From assembly GCF_900094625.1 (NCBI RefSeq), contig NZ_FMAJ01000004.1, positions 186,001 to 250,000 on the forward strand: a stretch of 64,000 nt of DNA, given 5' to 3'. This DNA comes from Rhizobium aethiopicum (GTDB taxonomy: Bacteria; Pseudomonadota; Alphaproteobacteria; Rhizobiales; Rhizobiaceae). Made by a program: the position numbers and the translations under genes. The notes beneath the pieces were generated by a model. That model worked only from the letters and a program-made list of their open reading frames with translations. It was not told the origin of the DNA and did no database searches. This document shows, one piece after another, positions 43,014 through 50,808 of the stretch (its first letter is position 1; each line of letters begins with the position of its first letter).

Positions 43014-43703
43014 CTAGCGGCGAACCGGCACCTGCGCTTCGAGACCTCGAAAGATGCGGGCGATCACGGCGGTCAGGGCGAGATAGAAGAGGGTGACGAC
43101 GATGAGCGGTTCGTAGACGAGCAGCGTGTCCTGGCGAACCTTGTTGGCCACGGCATAGAGGTCCATCACCGTCACCGTGAAGGCAAGCGGCGTCGCCTTC
43201 AGCTGCATGACGATCTCTCCGCCAATGGTCGGCAGGGCGATGCGAATGGCCCGCGGCAGCCAGATGCGGCGGGTCAGCTTCCAGGGCGAGAGGCCAAAGG
43301 CCTGGCCGGCTTCGAGCTCGCCCTTGGGAACGGCAAGCAGCGCGCCGCGCAGCACCTCAGCCTCATAGGCCGCGTAGTTCAGCGTGAAGCTGACGGAGGC
43401 GAAGAAGAAGCCCTCGCGCAGGATCGGCCAGAACAGGCTCTGGCGAATGCCGGGGACCATGGGCAGCAGCGAGCCGACCCCATAGTAAAGGAGCCAAAGC
43501 TGGATCAGCAGCGGCGTGCCGCGGAAGAAGGTGCAGTAACCGCGGGCAAGGAGCTTGGTAATCCTGCCGCCGCTGACCTGCGCGAAGGCGAGACCGATGG
43601 CGATCACGAAACCGAACACGACGGAAATGACCAGCAGCAAGACGGTCTGCCAGGCGCCGGTCAGAAGAAGCGGCCAATAGGAAGAGATCCAGGTGAAATT
43701 CAT
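43014..43703 (-). CDS. Polar amino acid ABC transporter permease (HisM type), 229 aa
   Basis: A membrane subunit of the HisMQ family. FRGTPLLIQLWLLYYGVGSL is a family hallmark, and the EAA loop is PKGELEAGQAFGLSPWKLTR, followed by IWLPRAIRIALPTIGGEIVM. An in-frame TTG at 43724 would overlap the previous gene; the ATG at 43703 starts the conserved protein. It lies 77 bases before the methyltransferase gene. Confidence 0.9.
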   Translation of the reverse strand: MNFTWISSYWPLLLTGAWQTVLLLVISVVFGFVIAIGLAFAQVSGGRITKLLARGYCTFFRGTPLLIQLWLLYYGVGSLLPMVPGIRQSLFWPILREGFFFASVSFTLNYAAYEAEVLRGALLAVPKGELEAGQAFGLSPWKLTRRIWLPRAIRIALPTIGGEIVMQLKATPLAFTVTVMDLYAVANKVRQDTLLVYEPLIVVTLFYLALTAVIARIFRGLEAQVPVRR

Positions 43704-43716
43704 GACCGCGGCATCT

Positions 43717-44442
43717 TCAGGCAAGGCGCGGCTGCCCCCGCCGCACCCGTTCTTCGATCAGTTTGAAGGCGACGTTGGAAACGAGCGTGATGGCGAGGTA
43801 GAGAAGCGCCGAGGCGAGGAAAAAGACGAAATAGTGTTTGGTGCTTGCCCCGGCGAGCCGGGTGGCGAGCGCCAGTTCCTGATAGCCGACGACCGCAACC
43901 AGCGCGCTGTCCTTGGTGACCGACATCCACAGATTGGCAAGCCCCGGCAGCGCGTTCGGCAACAGCGCCGGCAGCAGGATCCGGCGGAAGCGCAGCACCG
44001 GCCCCATGCCGAAAGCCTTGGCGGCCTCGATCTGGCCGATGGGAACGGCGAGGATCGCGCCGCGTAGCACCTCGGTCATATAGGCGCCCTGCACGAAGCC
44101 CAGGACGGCGACGGCCGCGACGAAGCCGTTCACCTCGACCGGCGGCAGGTCCAGGGCAGCCAGCAGCCGGTTGAGGCCATCGGTGCCGGCATAATAGAGC
44201 CCGACGATCAGGATCAGCTCGGGAACGGCGCGAATGACCGTGGTATAGAAATCAAGCAGCAGGCGGAGCACTGGATTGCCAGAGAGCTTTCCAAACGCGC
44301 CGCCCGTGCCGAGCAGCAGACCGACGGCAAAGGCGCAGGCCGAAATGGCGACCGTGGAGACCGCACCTGCCAGAAGAACGCCGCCCCATCCCGGAGGATA
44401 GGGGGACAGGAGGTCCAGAATGCCTTGTTGCGCGGTCGCCAT
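43717..44442 (-). CDS. Polar amino acid ABC transporter permease (HisQ type), 241 aa
   Basis: The companion permease. It has VIRAVPELILIVGLYYAGTD and the EAA loop PIGQIEAAKAFGMGPVLRFR, followed by ILLPALLPNALPGLANLWMS. About five transmembrane segments. It starts 12 bases after the binding-protein stop. Confidence 0.9.
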   Translation of the reverse strand: MATAQQGILDLLSPYPPGWGGVLLAGAVSTVAISACAFAVGLLLGTGGAFGKLSGNPVLRLLLDFYTTVIRAVPELILIVGLYYAGTDGLNRLLAALDLPPVEVNGFVAAVAVLGFVQGAYMTEVLRGAILAVPIGQIEAAKAFGMGPVLRFRRILLPALLPNALPGLANLWMSVTKDSALVAVVGYQELALATRLAGASTKHYFVFFLASALLYLAITLVSNVAFKLIEERVRRGQPRLA

Positions 44443-44454
44443 TATCAGGACTGC

Positions 44455-45228
44455 TCACTTCGCGCCGTAAATATCGAAATCGAAGTATTTCTTGGTGATC
44501 GCGTCATACTGGCCGTTGGCGCGAACCGCAGCGATCGCCGTGTTCAACTTGGCTTTCAGCTCGGTATCTTCCTTGCGCAGGCCGCCCGACACGCCAGCCC
44601 CGAGGATCTCCTTATCGTCGGCGACATCGCCCATGTTGGCGCAGCAATCCTTGCCGGCATCGCTTTTCAGGAAAGCGTCGAGCGCGAGAGAATCGCCGAA
44701 GACATAGTCGATGCGGCCGGAGGCGAGATCCTGGAACGCCTCGTCGAGCGTCTGGTAGGTCTTTTCCTCGGCGGCAGCGGCAAAATACTTCTTGTAATAT
44801 TCCGACTGGATCGTCGACACCTGGATGCCGATGGTCTTGCCCTTCACGTCCTCGGCCGTGGCGCCCGGCTTCTGGTCCTTAGGGCCGATCAGGGTGCTCG
44901 GCGTGTTGTAATATTTGTCGGTGAAGTCGATCACCTTCGAGCGTTCGGCGGTGTTCGACATCGACGACCAGATCACGTCGAACTTCTTGCTCTGAAGAGC
45001 CGGAATGAGACCGTCCCAGGAAATGTCGACGATCGAGCACTCCTCCTTCATCTCCGCGCAGACGGCGTTCATCAGATCGATTTCCCATCCGTGCCATTCG
45101 CCCGAGGCGTCCTTGGCGAAGAAGGGCGGATAGGATTCGTTCATGACGCCGAAGCGGACTTCGGCCTGTGCCGTGACGGCGGAAAGCGCGAGCGCCGCGC
45201 CGGCAAAGAGCATGTGGAGCAGTTTCAT
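44455..45228 (-). CDS. Amino acid ABC transporter substrate-binding protein, 257 aa
   Basis: The periplasmic SBP_bac_3 protein. The signal peptide is MKLLHMLFAGAALALSAVTA with cleavage after AQA. The mature protein opens EVRFGVMNESYPPFFAKDAS, then GWEIDLMNAVCAEMKEECSI, typical of lysine/arginine/histidine-type binders. In-frame codons reach 45420, but the signal peptide fixes the start at 45228. S-methylmethionine as ligand is suggested by the operon partner only. Confidence 0.9.
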   Translation of the reverse strand: MKLLHMLFAGAALALSAVTAQAEVRFGVMNESYPPFFAKDASGEWHGWEIDLMNAVCAEMKEECSIVDISWDGLIPALQSKKFDVIWSSMSNTAERSKVIDFTDKYYNTPSTLIGPKDQKPGATAEDVKGKTIGIQVSTIQSEYYKKYFAAAAEEKTYQTLDEAFQDLASGRIDYVFGDSLALDAFLKSDAGKDCCANMGDVADDKEILGAGVSGGLRKEDTELKAKLNTAIAAVRANGQYDAITKKYFDFDIYGAK

Positions 45229-45274
45229 TCGCAGGGTTCTCCTGGTTGGTGTTATCGATGATGGCTTGGCTGCA

Positions 45275-46054
45275 TCAGTGGGTGCTGAGACCGGTGAACT
45301 CCCGGCAGCGGGCACTGATGGGCGCCCCGAAAACCTGCTCCGGCGGACCTTCCTCCTCGATCCGGCCCTGATGCAGGAAGAGAACGCGGCTCGAGACATC
45401 GCGGGCGAAGCGCATTTCATGCGTGACGATCAGCATTGTCCGGCCTTCTACGGCGAGATCGCGGATGACCTTCAGGACCTCGCCGACCAGCTCCGGATCG
45501 AGCGCCGACGTCGGCTCGTCGAACAGCATGACGGCGGGGTCGATGCAGAGCGCCCGCGCAATTGCTGCGCGCTGCTGCTGGCCGCCGGAGAGAAAAGCGG
45601 GATAGGCGTCGCGCTTGTCGAAGAGCCCGACCTTGTGGAGCAGGGCCTCGGCCTTTTCGATCGCCTCGCGCCTGGGAATGCCCATGACATGCACCGGCGC
45701 CTCGATGACGTTTTCAAGCACGGTGCGATGGGCCCAGAGATTGAAGCTCTGGAAGACCATGCCGAGCCCGGTCCGCAGCCGTTCGATCTGCCGCCAGCTC
45801 TGCGGCTGCAGCCGCTCGCCGCGGCCGGGTTTCAGCGCAACCTCCTCGCCGTTCACGGCAATGCGGCCGCGGTCCGGCGTTTCTAGAAAATTGATGCATC
45901 TGAGGAAGGTGCTCTTGCCAGAACCCGACGAGCCGATAATGGAGATCACATCCGACTTGTGGGCCTCGGTCGAGATACCCTTGAGAACCTGTTGCGAGCC
46001 GAAGCTTTTATGGAGATCTTCGACGCGAAGAGCAGGAAAGAGTTGATCCGACAT
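45275..46054 (-). CDS. Amino acid ABC transporter ATP-binding protein (HisP type), 259 aa
   Basis: The ATPase of the importer and the first gene of the operon. Walker A is GSSGSGKSTFLRCINFLETP, the signature [19 protein letters not shown], Walker [19 protein letters not shown], and the H-loop IVTHEMRFARDVSSR. The start MSDQLFPALRVEDLHKSFG at 46054 is chosen over 46249, which would run into the divergent regulator region. Confidence 0.93.
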   Translation of the reverse strand: MSDQLFPALRVEDLHKSFGSQQVLKGISTEAHKSDVISIIGSSGSGKSTFLRCINFLETPDRGRIAVNGEEVALKPGRGERLQPQSWRQIERLRTGLGMVFQSFNLWAHRTVLENVIEAPVHVMGIPRREAIEKAEALLHKVGLFDKRDAYPAFLSGGQQQRAAIARALCIDPAVMLFDEPTSALDPELVGEVLKVIRDLAVEGRTMLIVTHEMRFARDVSSRVLFLHQGRIEEEGPPEQVFGAPISARCREFTGLSTH

Positions 46055-46132
46055 GCATGGGTCCGGCTGAACTGAATTTGCAAAGGATAATGATAAAGGA
46101 ACGCCGTTTTTTCGCGCAATTTTTGTCTCTTC

Positions 46133-46147
46133 TGCATAATTTGTGCA
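46133..46147. promoter_or_regulatory. Possible AsnC/Lrp binding site in the divergent spacer
   Basis: TGCATAATTTGTGCA has TGCA at both ends around an AT-rich centre, within a clearly AT-rich 160-base spacer between the ABC operon and the AsnC/Lrp gene. AsnC/Lrp sites are degenerate, so this is a candidate only. Confidence 0.35.
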
Positions 46148-46217
46148 AAATAAACTTCCTCGTGCGGCGAATGCCGCAGAACGCGTGAAATGCTGCGGCA
46201 AGAACCAGGACTGGATA

Positions 46218-46682
46218 ATGGAACAACTCGATCGATTTGACCGTGACATACTCGATATCGTTCAGCGCGACTGCCAGCTGAAGGCCGAGACGATCGCCGA
46301 GCGGATCGGACTGTCGGTCTCGGCCGTGCAGCGGCGGTTGAAGCGGCTGCGCGAGGAGGGGGTCATCAAGGCGGAGGTCGCCGTCGTCGACCGGAAGGCA
46401 ACGGGAACGTCGATGGTCTTCATCGTCGGGATGGAGATCGAGCGGGACAATTACGATGCGCTGGCGAAGTTTCGCGTTTGGGCCGAGAAGCAGGACCATA
46501 TCCAGCAGGTTTATTACGTCACGGGCGCGGTCGATCTGATCGCCATCGTCACGGCCCGCGACGTCGAGCACTATGACGACATCGCCGCCCTGATCATGGC
46601 TGACAATCCGCAAATCCGCCGCATGCACACCAATGTCGTTCTGCGGGACGTCAAGCTCGGCCTGTTCGTACCGCTCGAATGA
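46218..46682 (+). CDS. Lrp/AsnC family transcriptional regulator, 154 aa
   Basis: A feast/famine regulator. The N-terminal HTH is DRFDRDILDIVQRDCQLKAE followed by TIAERIGLSVSAVQRRLKRL, and the C-terminal RAM ligand domain includes VYYVTGAVDLIAIVTARDVE. The ATG at 46218 gives the standard family length. It is divergent from the 42031-46054 operon and is the likely local regulator, sensing the amino acid taken up. Confidence 0.92.
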   Translation: MEQLDRFDRDILDIVQRDCQLKAETIAERIGLSVSAVQRRLKRLREEGVIKAEVAVVDRKATGTSMVFIVGMEIERDNYDALAKFRVWAEKQDHIQQVYYVTGAVDLIAIVTARDVEHYDDIAALIMADNPQIRRMHTNVVLRDVKLGLFVPLE

Positions 46683-46769
46683 CGCTGGTCCGGCTGCGCC
46701 GACAAGCGGCTGGACTCGCATTGGACAAAGCGCATAATTCCGCGCGCAGATCCCGGGGAGGAATGATCG

Positions 46770-48155
46770 TTGACGTTACGACACCAGATCATCGCATTGG
46801 CGATCGTCCCGCTCGTCATCTCGATCCTTGCGATCACCACCTTCATCACCTGGCAATCGGCAAATCTAGCCAAGAACAGCATCGACACGTTCGAGCAGAA
46901 CATGCTGAAGACCAAGGAAGCCGAAATCCTCAACCTGACCAATCTCGCCTTGTCCGCCATCCAGACGATCTATGACAAGGCCAGCCCCGACGACGAAGCC
47001 GCCAAACAGCAGGTGGCTGAGATTCTGACCTCGCTCGATTATGGCAGAGATGGCTATTTCTTCGTCTACGACTATGACGGCAACAATATCGTCCATCCGC
47101 GCCAGAGCTTCCGGCATGGGCAAAATTGGCTCGACCTCACGGATCCGGATGGCGACAAGGTCATTGCCGAGCTGATCGCCACGGCGAAGGCGGGCGGCGG
47201 TCTGCATCAGTACAAATGGCAGAAACCCTCCACCGGCCAGATAGCCGACAAGCTCTCTTTCGTCGTCAGCCTCGACAAATGGCGCTGGGTCGTAGGCACC
47301 GGCGTCTATCTGGACGACGTCTTTGCCCAGAGCGCGGCCGCCAACGCCGTGATGCGCGCCAACATAAGACGCACCTTCGTCATCGTCGCACTGATCGCCG
47401 TGCCATCGGTGCTCGTCGTTTTCACGACCTGCATGCTCCTTACCTTCCATGAGCGCCGCATGGCCGACGGCCGGCTCAAGGAACTGACGCAGCGGGTCAT
47501 CGATACCCAGGAAGAGGAGCGCACGCGGCTGGCGCGCGAGCTGCATGACGGCATCTCGCAGACCCTCCTCGGCGTGCGCTATGCAATGGACCTCGCCGGC
47601 CGCAAGGTAAGGACCAATGTCGACGAGGCGGCGCTAACCATCGAGCGCGGCGTCGAGGCGCTCAACGGCGCCATCAAGGAAATACGGCTGCTCTCGCACG
47701 ATCTGCGCCCCCGCGTGCTCGACGATCTCGGCCTGACCGCGGCGCTGGAGGCGCTCAGTCATCACTTTGCCGAACGGACAGGGATCGAGACTGATATCGA
47801 CGCGTCAGGCTTTGCCGGCACGCTGAAGGCGGAAGCCAGCACCGCCCTTTATCGCGTCGCCCAGGAGGCCTTCAACAATGTCGAGCGGCACTCGGCCGCT
47901 TCGAAGCTTTCGGTCAAGCTGTGGGGCGACGGCGGCCGCGCCCGCATGACGATTTCAGACAACGGCACCGGCTTCGACGGCAGCAAGGCCGGCGCATCCG
48001 GCGGATCGGGCCTCGGCCTGCGCAACATGCAGGAGCGGATGGCGCACTTCCGCGGCCTGCTGCTCATCAACAGCAGCGAGGCCGGCACGACGCTGACGGC
48101 GATGATGCCGAGGTCGGCCAATCTTCCCGCCGGCAAGCAGGCGGAAGCCGCATGA
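46770..48155 (+). CDS. mctS: Sensor histidine kinase of the monocarboxylate uptake system (MctS-like), 461 aa
   Basis: A membrane sensor kinase. A first membrane span (residues about 6-27) precedes a periplasmic single-cache domain (DYGRDGYFFVYDYDGNNIVH), a second span lies near residues 202-225, then a HisKA_3 helix with phospho-acceptor His259 in RLARELHDGISQTLLG and an HATPase domain (SDNGTGFDG). The start is a TTG preceded by GGGGAGG at an 8-base spacing; the nearby ATG at 46763 is out of frame. In Rhizobium leguminosarum MctSR, encoded beside mctP, is required for mctP expression; the gene order here is the same. Its signal is probably a short carboxylate. Confidence 0.87.
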   Translation: MTLRHQIIALAIVPLVISILAITTFITWQSANLAKNSIDTFEQNMLKTKEAEILNLTNLALSAIQTIYDKASPDDEAAKQQVAEILTSLDYGRDGYFFVYDYDGNNIVHPRQSFRHGQNWLDLTDPDGDKVIAELIATAKAGGGLHQYKWQKPSTGQIADKLSFVVSLDKWRWVVGTGVYLDDVFAQSAAANAVMRANIRRTFVIVALIAVPSVLVVFTTCMLLTFHERRMADGRLKELTQRVIDTQEEERTRLARELHDGISQTLLGVRYAMDLAGRKVRTNVDEAALTIERGVEALNGAIKEIRLLSHDLRPRVLDDLGLTAALEALSHHFAERTGIETDIDASGFAGTLKAEASTALYRVAQEAFNNVERHSAASKLSVKLWGDGGRARMTISDNGTGFDGSKAGASGGSGLGLRNMQERMAHFRGLLLINSSEAGTTLTAMMPRSANLPAGKQAEAA

Positions 48156-48823
48156 ACGAACGCGCCAAAATCAGGGTTCTCCTGATCGACAATCATCCGC
48201 TGGTGTTGGACGGATTGAAAGCCGTGCTTGAGACCTTCGACCATATCGAAGTCGCAGGCACCGCCGGGCTCGCGCAAACAGGTCTCGACATCGCCCGCCA
48301 GATTCAGCCGCAAGTGGTGCTGATGGACATCAACATGCCGAAACTCAGCGGCATCGATGCGATCGAGCTGTTCCGGAACGAACTTCCGCAGACCCGCGTC
48401 GTCATGCTTTCCATGCATGACAGCCGCGAGTATATTTCCTCCTCGGTCATGCATGGCGCCGCCGGCTATGTGCTGAAGGACGTCTCGACGGACGAGATCG
48501 TCGCGGCCATCGAAACCGTGGCTGATGGAGGCACCTATTTCTCCTCCGGCGTCTTCGACGCGCTGATGGGCGAACGCGCGGAGGAGGGGAGCGATCCCCT
48601 GACGCCGCGAGAACGCGACATCCTTGGTCTGATCGTTGCCGGCCGCAGCAACAGGGAGATCGCCGAGGCCCTCGGGATCACCCCCGCCACGGCCGAAACG
48701 CACCGCAAGAACCTCAAGAGGAAGCTCGGCATCGCAACGACGGCGGGCCTCATCCGCTATGCGCTCGACCACGGTATCGTCCCGCAAATCGGCGCAAATC
48801 CTCGCCTACCCACTTCTGGGTAG
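48152..48823 (+). CDS. mctR: NarL/LuxR-type response regulator (MctR-like), 223 aa
   Basis: The partner of the kinase. The receiver domain carries the phosphorylated Asp59 in QVVLMDINMPKLSG and an acidic pocket near the start (LLIDNHPLVLDG). The C-terminal LuxR HTH is LTPRERDILGLIVAGRSNRE followed by IAEALGITPATAETHRKNL. ATGA overlap with the kinase stop. It probably activates the promoter of the downstream transporter genes. Confidence 0.9.
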   Translation: MNERAKIRVLLIDNHPLVLDGLKAVLETFDHIEVAGTAGLAQTGLDIARQIQPQVVLMDINMPKLSGIDAIELFRNELPQTRVVMLSMHDSREYISSSVMHGAAGYVLKDVSTDEIVAAIETVADGGTYFSSGVFDALMGERAEEGSDPLTPRERDILGLIVAGRSNREIAEALGITPATAETHRKNLKRKLGIATTAGLIRYALDHGIVPQIGANPRLPTSG

Positions 48824-48824
48824 G
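48805..48824 (+). other. Small stem-loop across the mctR stop codon
   Basis: CCTACCCA and TGGGTAGG form an 8-bp perfect stem with a CTTC loop. The mctR stop codon lies inside the 3' arm. No T-run follows. It could be an mRNA processing or weak termination signal between the regulator and transporter genes. Confidence 0.4.
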
Positions 48825-48924
48825 CCCCGGCATTTCAGCCCTGCGCCCATCTTGTGAGGATAAAACCGACGCCATAGGACTCCATTCGCGGCTGGCCAAG
48901 TGCTGGCCGTTGGGAGGAATTCAC

Positions 48925-48999
48925 ATGCGTTACATCAGCTTCCGATCGGTCGGAAAACCTCGAGTGACCCAGACCGGGCCTGCCGCGGCCGCCGGCTGA
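48925..48999 (+). CDS. Possible 24-codon small ORF ahead of the mctP unit
   Basis: An ATG at 48925 is preceded by GGGAGGA at about a 7-base spacing, a near-perfect ribosome-binding site. It encodes MRYISFRSVGKP and then an Ala/Pro/Gly-rich tail, stopping at 48999. It lies in the 246-base spacer between mctR and the DUF3311 gene. No homologue is known to me. It could be a leader peptide or chance; the strong binding site is the only direct support. Confidence 0.35.
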   Translation: MRYISFRSVGKPRVTQTGPAAAAG

Positions 49000-49069
49000 C
49001 AGACCTGCCTTCCACGCCGACAACTGGAACATGGCGACCGCCGCCCGCGGCGCCTGAAAGGGATCCGAC

Positions 49070-49267
49070 ATGGAAAAACCACATAGCAAGGCAGCGCTCT
49101 GGCTGCTGATCATTCCATTCATAGGTCTGCTCTGGCCGCCATTCTACAATCTCCGCGAGCCGTCGCTTTTCGGCTTTCCCTTCTTCTACTGGTATCAGCT
49201 TCTGTGGGTACCGATCACCGCGACGCTGACCTGGATCGCCTATCGGAGCGTTCGCCATGACGACTGA
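49070..49267 (+). CDS. DUF3311 family small membrane protein, 65 aa
   Basis: A small inner-membrane protein with two hydrophobic segments (ALWLLIIPFIGLLWPPFYNL and WYQLLWVPITATLTWIAYRS). DUF3311 genes commonly sit directly ahead of MctP-type symporter genes, and here the stop overlaps the mctP start by 11 bases. It may be an accessory subunit of the symporter; no mechanism is established. Confidence 0.85.
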   Translation: MEKPHSKAALWLLIIPFIGLLWPPFYNLREPSLFGFPFFYWYQLLWVPITATLTWIAYRSVRHDD

Positions 49268-50732
49268 CATCAACGGCACGGCGCTTGCCGTCTTCATCTT
49301 CTTTTTCGCCCTCGTCACCGTCATGGGTTTCGTCGCCAGCCGCTGGCGCAAACCGGAGACGCTCGCCCATATCGATGAATGGGGTCTCGGCGGGCGCAAC
49401 TTCGGCACCTGGATCACCTGGTTCCTCGTCGGCGGCGATTTCTATACCGCCTATACCGTGATCGCCGTCCCGGCGCTGGTCTACACGGTCGGCGCCTACG
49501 GCTTCTTCGCGCTTCCCTATACCATCGTCGTCTATCCCTTCGTCTTCATGGTCATGCCGGTGCTTTGGAAACGCGCCAAGGATTTCGGCTATGTGACGGC
49601 CGCCGACGTCGTACACGGCCAATACGGATCGCGCGGTCTCGAACTTGCCGTCGCGGCAACCGGCGTCATCGCCACCATGCCTTATATCGCGCTCCAGCTC
49701 GTCGGCATGACGGCGGTCCTGAAGGCGCTCGGGCTTCATGGCGAACTGCCGCTGGCGATCGCCTTCATTGTGCTGGCGCTCTATACCTACTCGGCCGGCC
49801 TGCGCGCCCCGGCGCTGATCGCCTTCGTCAAGGACATCATGATCTACATCGTGGTGATCGCAGCCGTAGCTTTGATCCCGTCGAAGCTCGGGGGCTATGC
49901 CAACGTCTTCGCCTCGGCCGATGCGGCCTTCCAGGCCAAGGGCTCCGGCAACCTGCTGCTCGGCGGCAATCAGTATGTCGCCTATGCAACGCTCGCTCTC
50001 GGTTCGGCGCTCGCAGCCTTTATGTATCCGCATACGCTGACGGGCATATTCGCCTCCAACAGCGGCAAGACGATCCGCAAGAATGCGATCATGCTGCCCG
50101 CCTATACGCTGCTGCTCGGCCTTCTGGCGCTGCTCGGCTATATGGGACATGCCGCCAACCTGAAGCTCGACAGCGCCAACGACGTCGTTCCGACGCTGTT
50201 CAAGACGCTGTTTTCAGGCTGGTTCTCCGGCTTCGCCTTTGCAGCGATCGCGATCGGCGCGCTGGTGCCGGCGGCGGTGATGAGCATCGGTGCCGCCAAT
50301 CTCTTCACCCGCAATTTCTGGAAAGCCTATGTCGATCCGAAAGTCAGCGATGCTGGCGAGGCCAAGGTGGCGAAGGTGACCTCGCTCGTCGTGAAGGTCG
50401 GTGCGCTTCTCGTTATCATCTTCCTGCCGACGCAGTTCGCACTCGACCTGCAGCTGCTCGGCGGCATTTGGATCCTGCAGACGCTTCCGGCGCTGGTCTT
50501 CGGACTCTATACCAACTGGTTCCGTGCACCCGCTCTGCTTGCCGGCTGGTTCGTCGGCTTCTGCGGCGGCACCTTCCTCGTCTGGGATGCCGGCTGGAAG
50601 CCCCTGCATCTGATCAGCCTCGGCGGCGAGCCCTTCACCGTCTACACCGGCCTGCTGGCGCTTGCGGCAAACATCGGCGTCGCCGTGGTGATCAATGCCC
50701 TTCTTCCGGCCAAGGCTGCGGTTCGGGCGTAA
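49257..50732 (+). CDS. mctP: Monocarboxylate permease (sodium:solute symporter family, MctP-like), 491 aa
   Basis: A transporter with about 13 membrane spans. Characteristic stretches are EWGLGGRNFGTWITWFLVGG and DFYTAYTVIAVPALVYTVGA in the core, and PHTLTGIFASNSGKTIRKNA mid-protein. MctP of Rhizobium leguminosarum carries lactate, pyruvate and alanine and appears proton-coupled rather than sodium-coupled. The flanking sensor-regulator pair supports assignment to the same system. A clear terminator follows the gene. Confidence 0.9.
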   Translation: MTTDINGTALAVFIFFFALVTVMGFVASRWRKPETLAHIDEWGLGGRNFGTWITWFLVGGDFYTAYTVIAVPALVYTVGAYGFFALPYTIVVYPFVFMVMPVLWKRAKDFGYVTAADVVHGQYGSRGLELAVAATGVIATMPYIALQLVGMTAVLKALGLHGELPLAIAFIVLALYTYSAGLRAPALIAFVKDIMIYIVVIAAVALIPSKLGGYANVFASADAAFQAKGSGNLLLGGNQYVAYATLALGSALAAFMYPHTLTGIFASNSGKTIRKNAIMLPAYTLLLGLLALLGYMGHAANLKLDSANDVVPTLFKTLFSGWFSGFAFAAIAIGALVPAAVMSIGAANLFTRNFWKAYVDPKVSDAGEAKVAKVTSLVVKVGALLVIIFLPTQFALDLQLLGGIWILQTLPALVFGLYTNWFRAPALLAGWFVGFCGGTFLVWDAGWKPLHLISLGGEPFTVYTGLLALAANIGVAVVINALLPAKAAVRA

Positions 50733-50742
50733 AATGAAATGC

Positions 50743-50776
50743 GAAGGGCAGCCAAGGCTGCCCTTCATAACTTTTC
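50743..50776. terminator. Bidirectional rho-independent terminator
   Basis: GAAGGGCAGCC (50743-50753) and GGCTGCCCTTC (50756-50766) form an 11-bp perfect stem with a 2-base loop, followed by ATAACTTTTC and further T. On the other strand the stem is followed by GCATTTCATTTT. It lies between the convergent mctP and chemoreceptor genes, so it probably ends both transcripts. Confidence 0.82.
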
Positions 50777-50808
50777 TTTTCAGCAGAGGATGGTGAGAGG
50801 CCGGGCGA

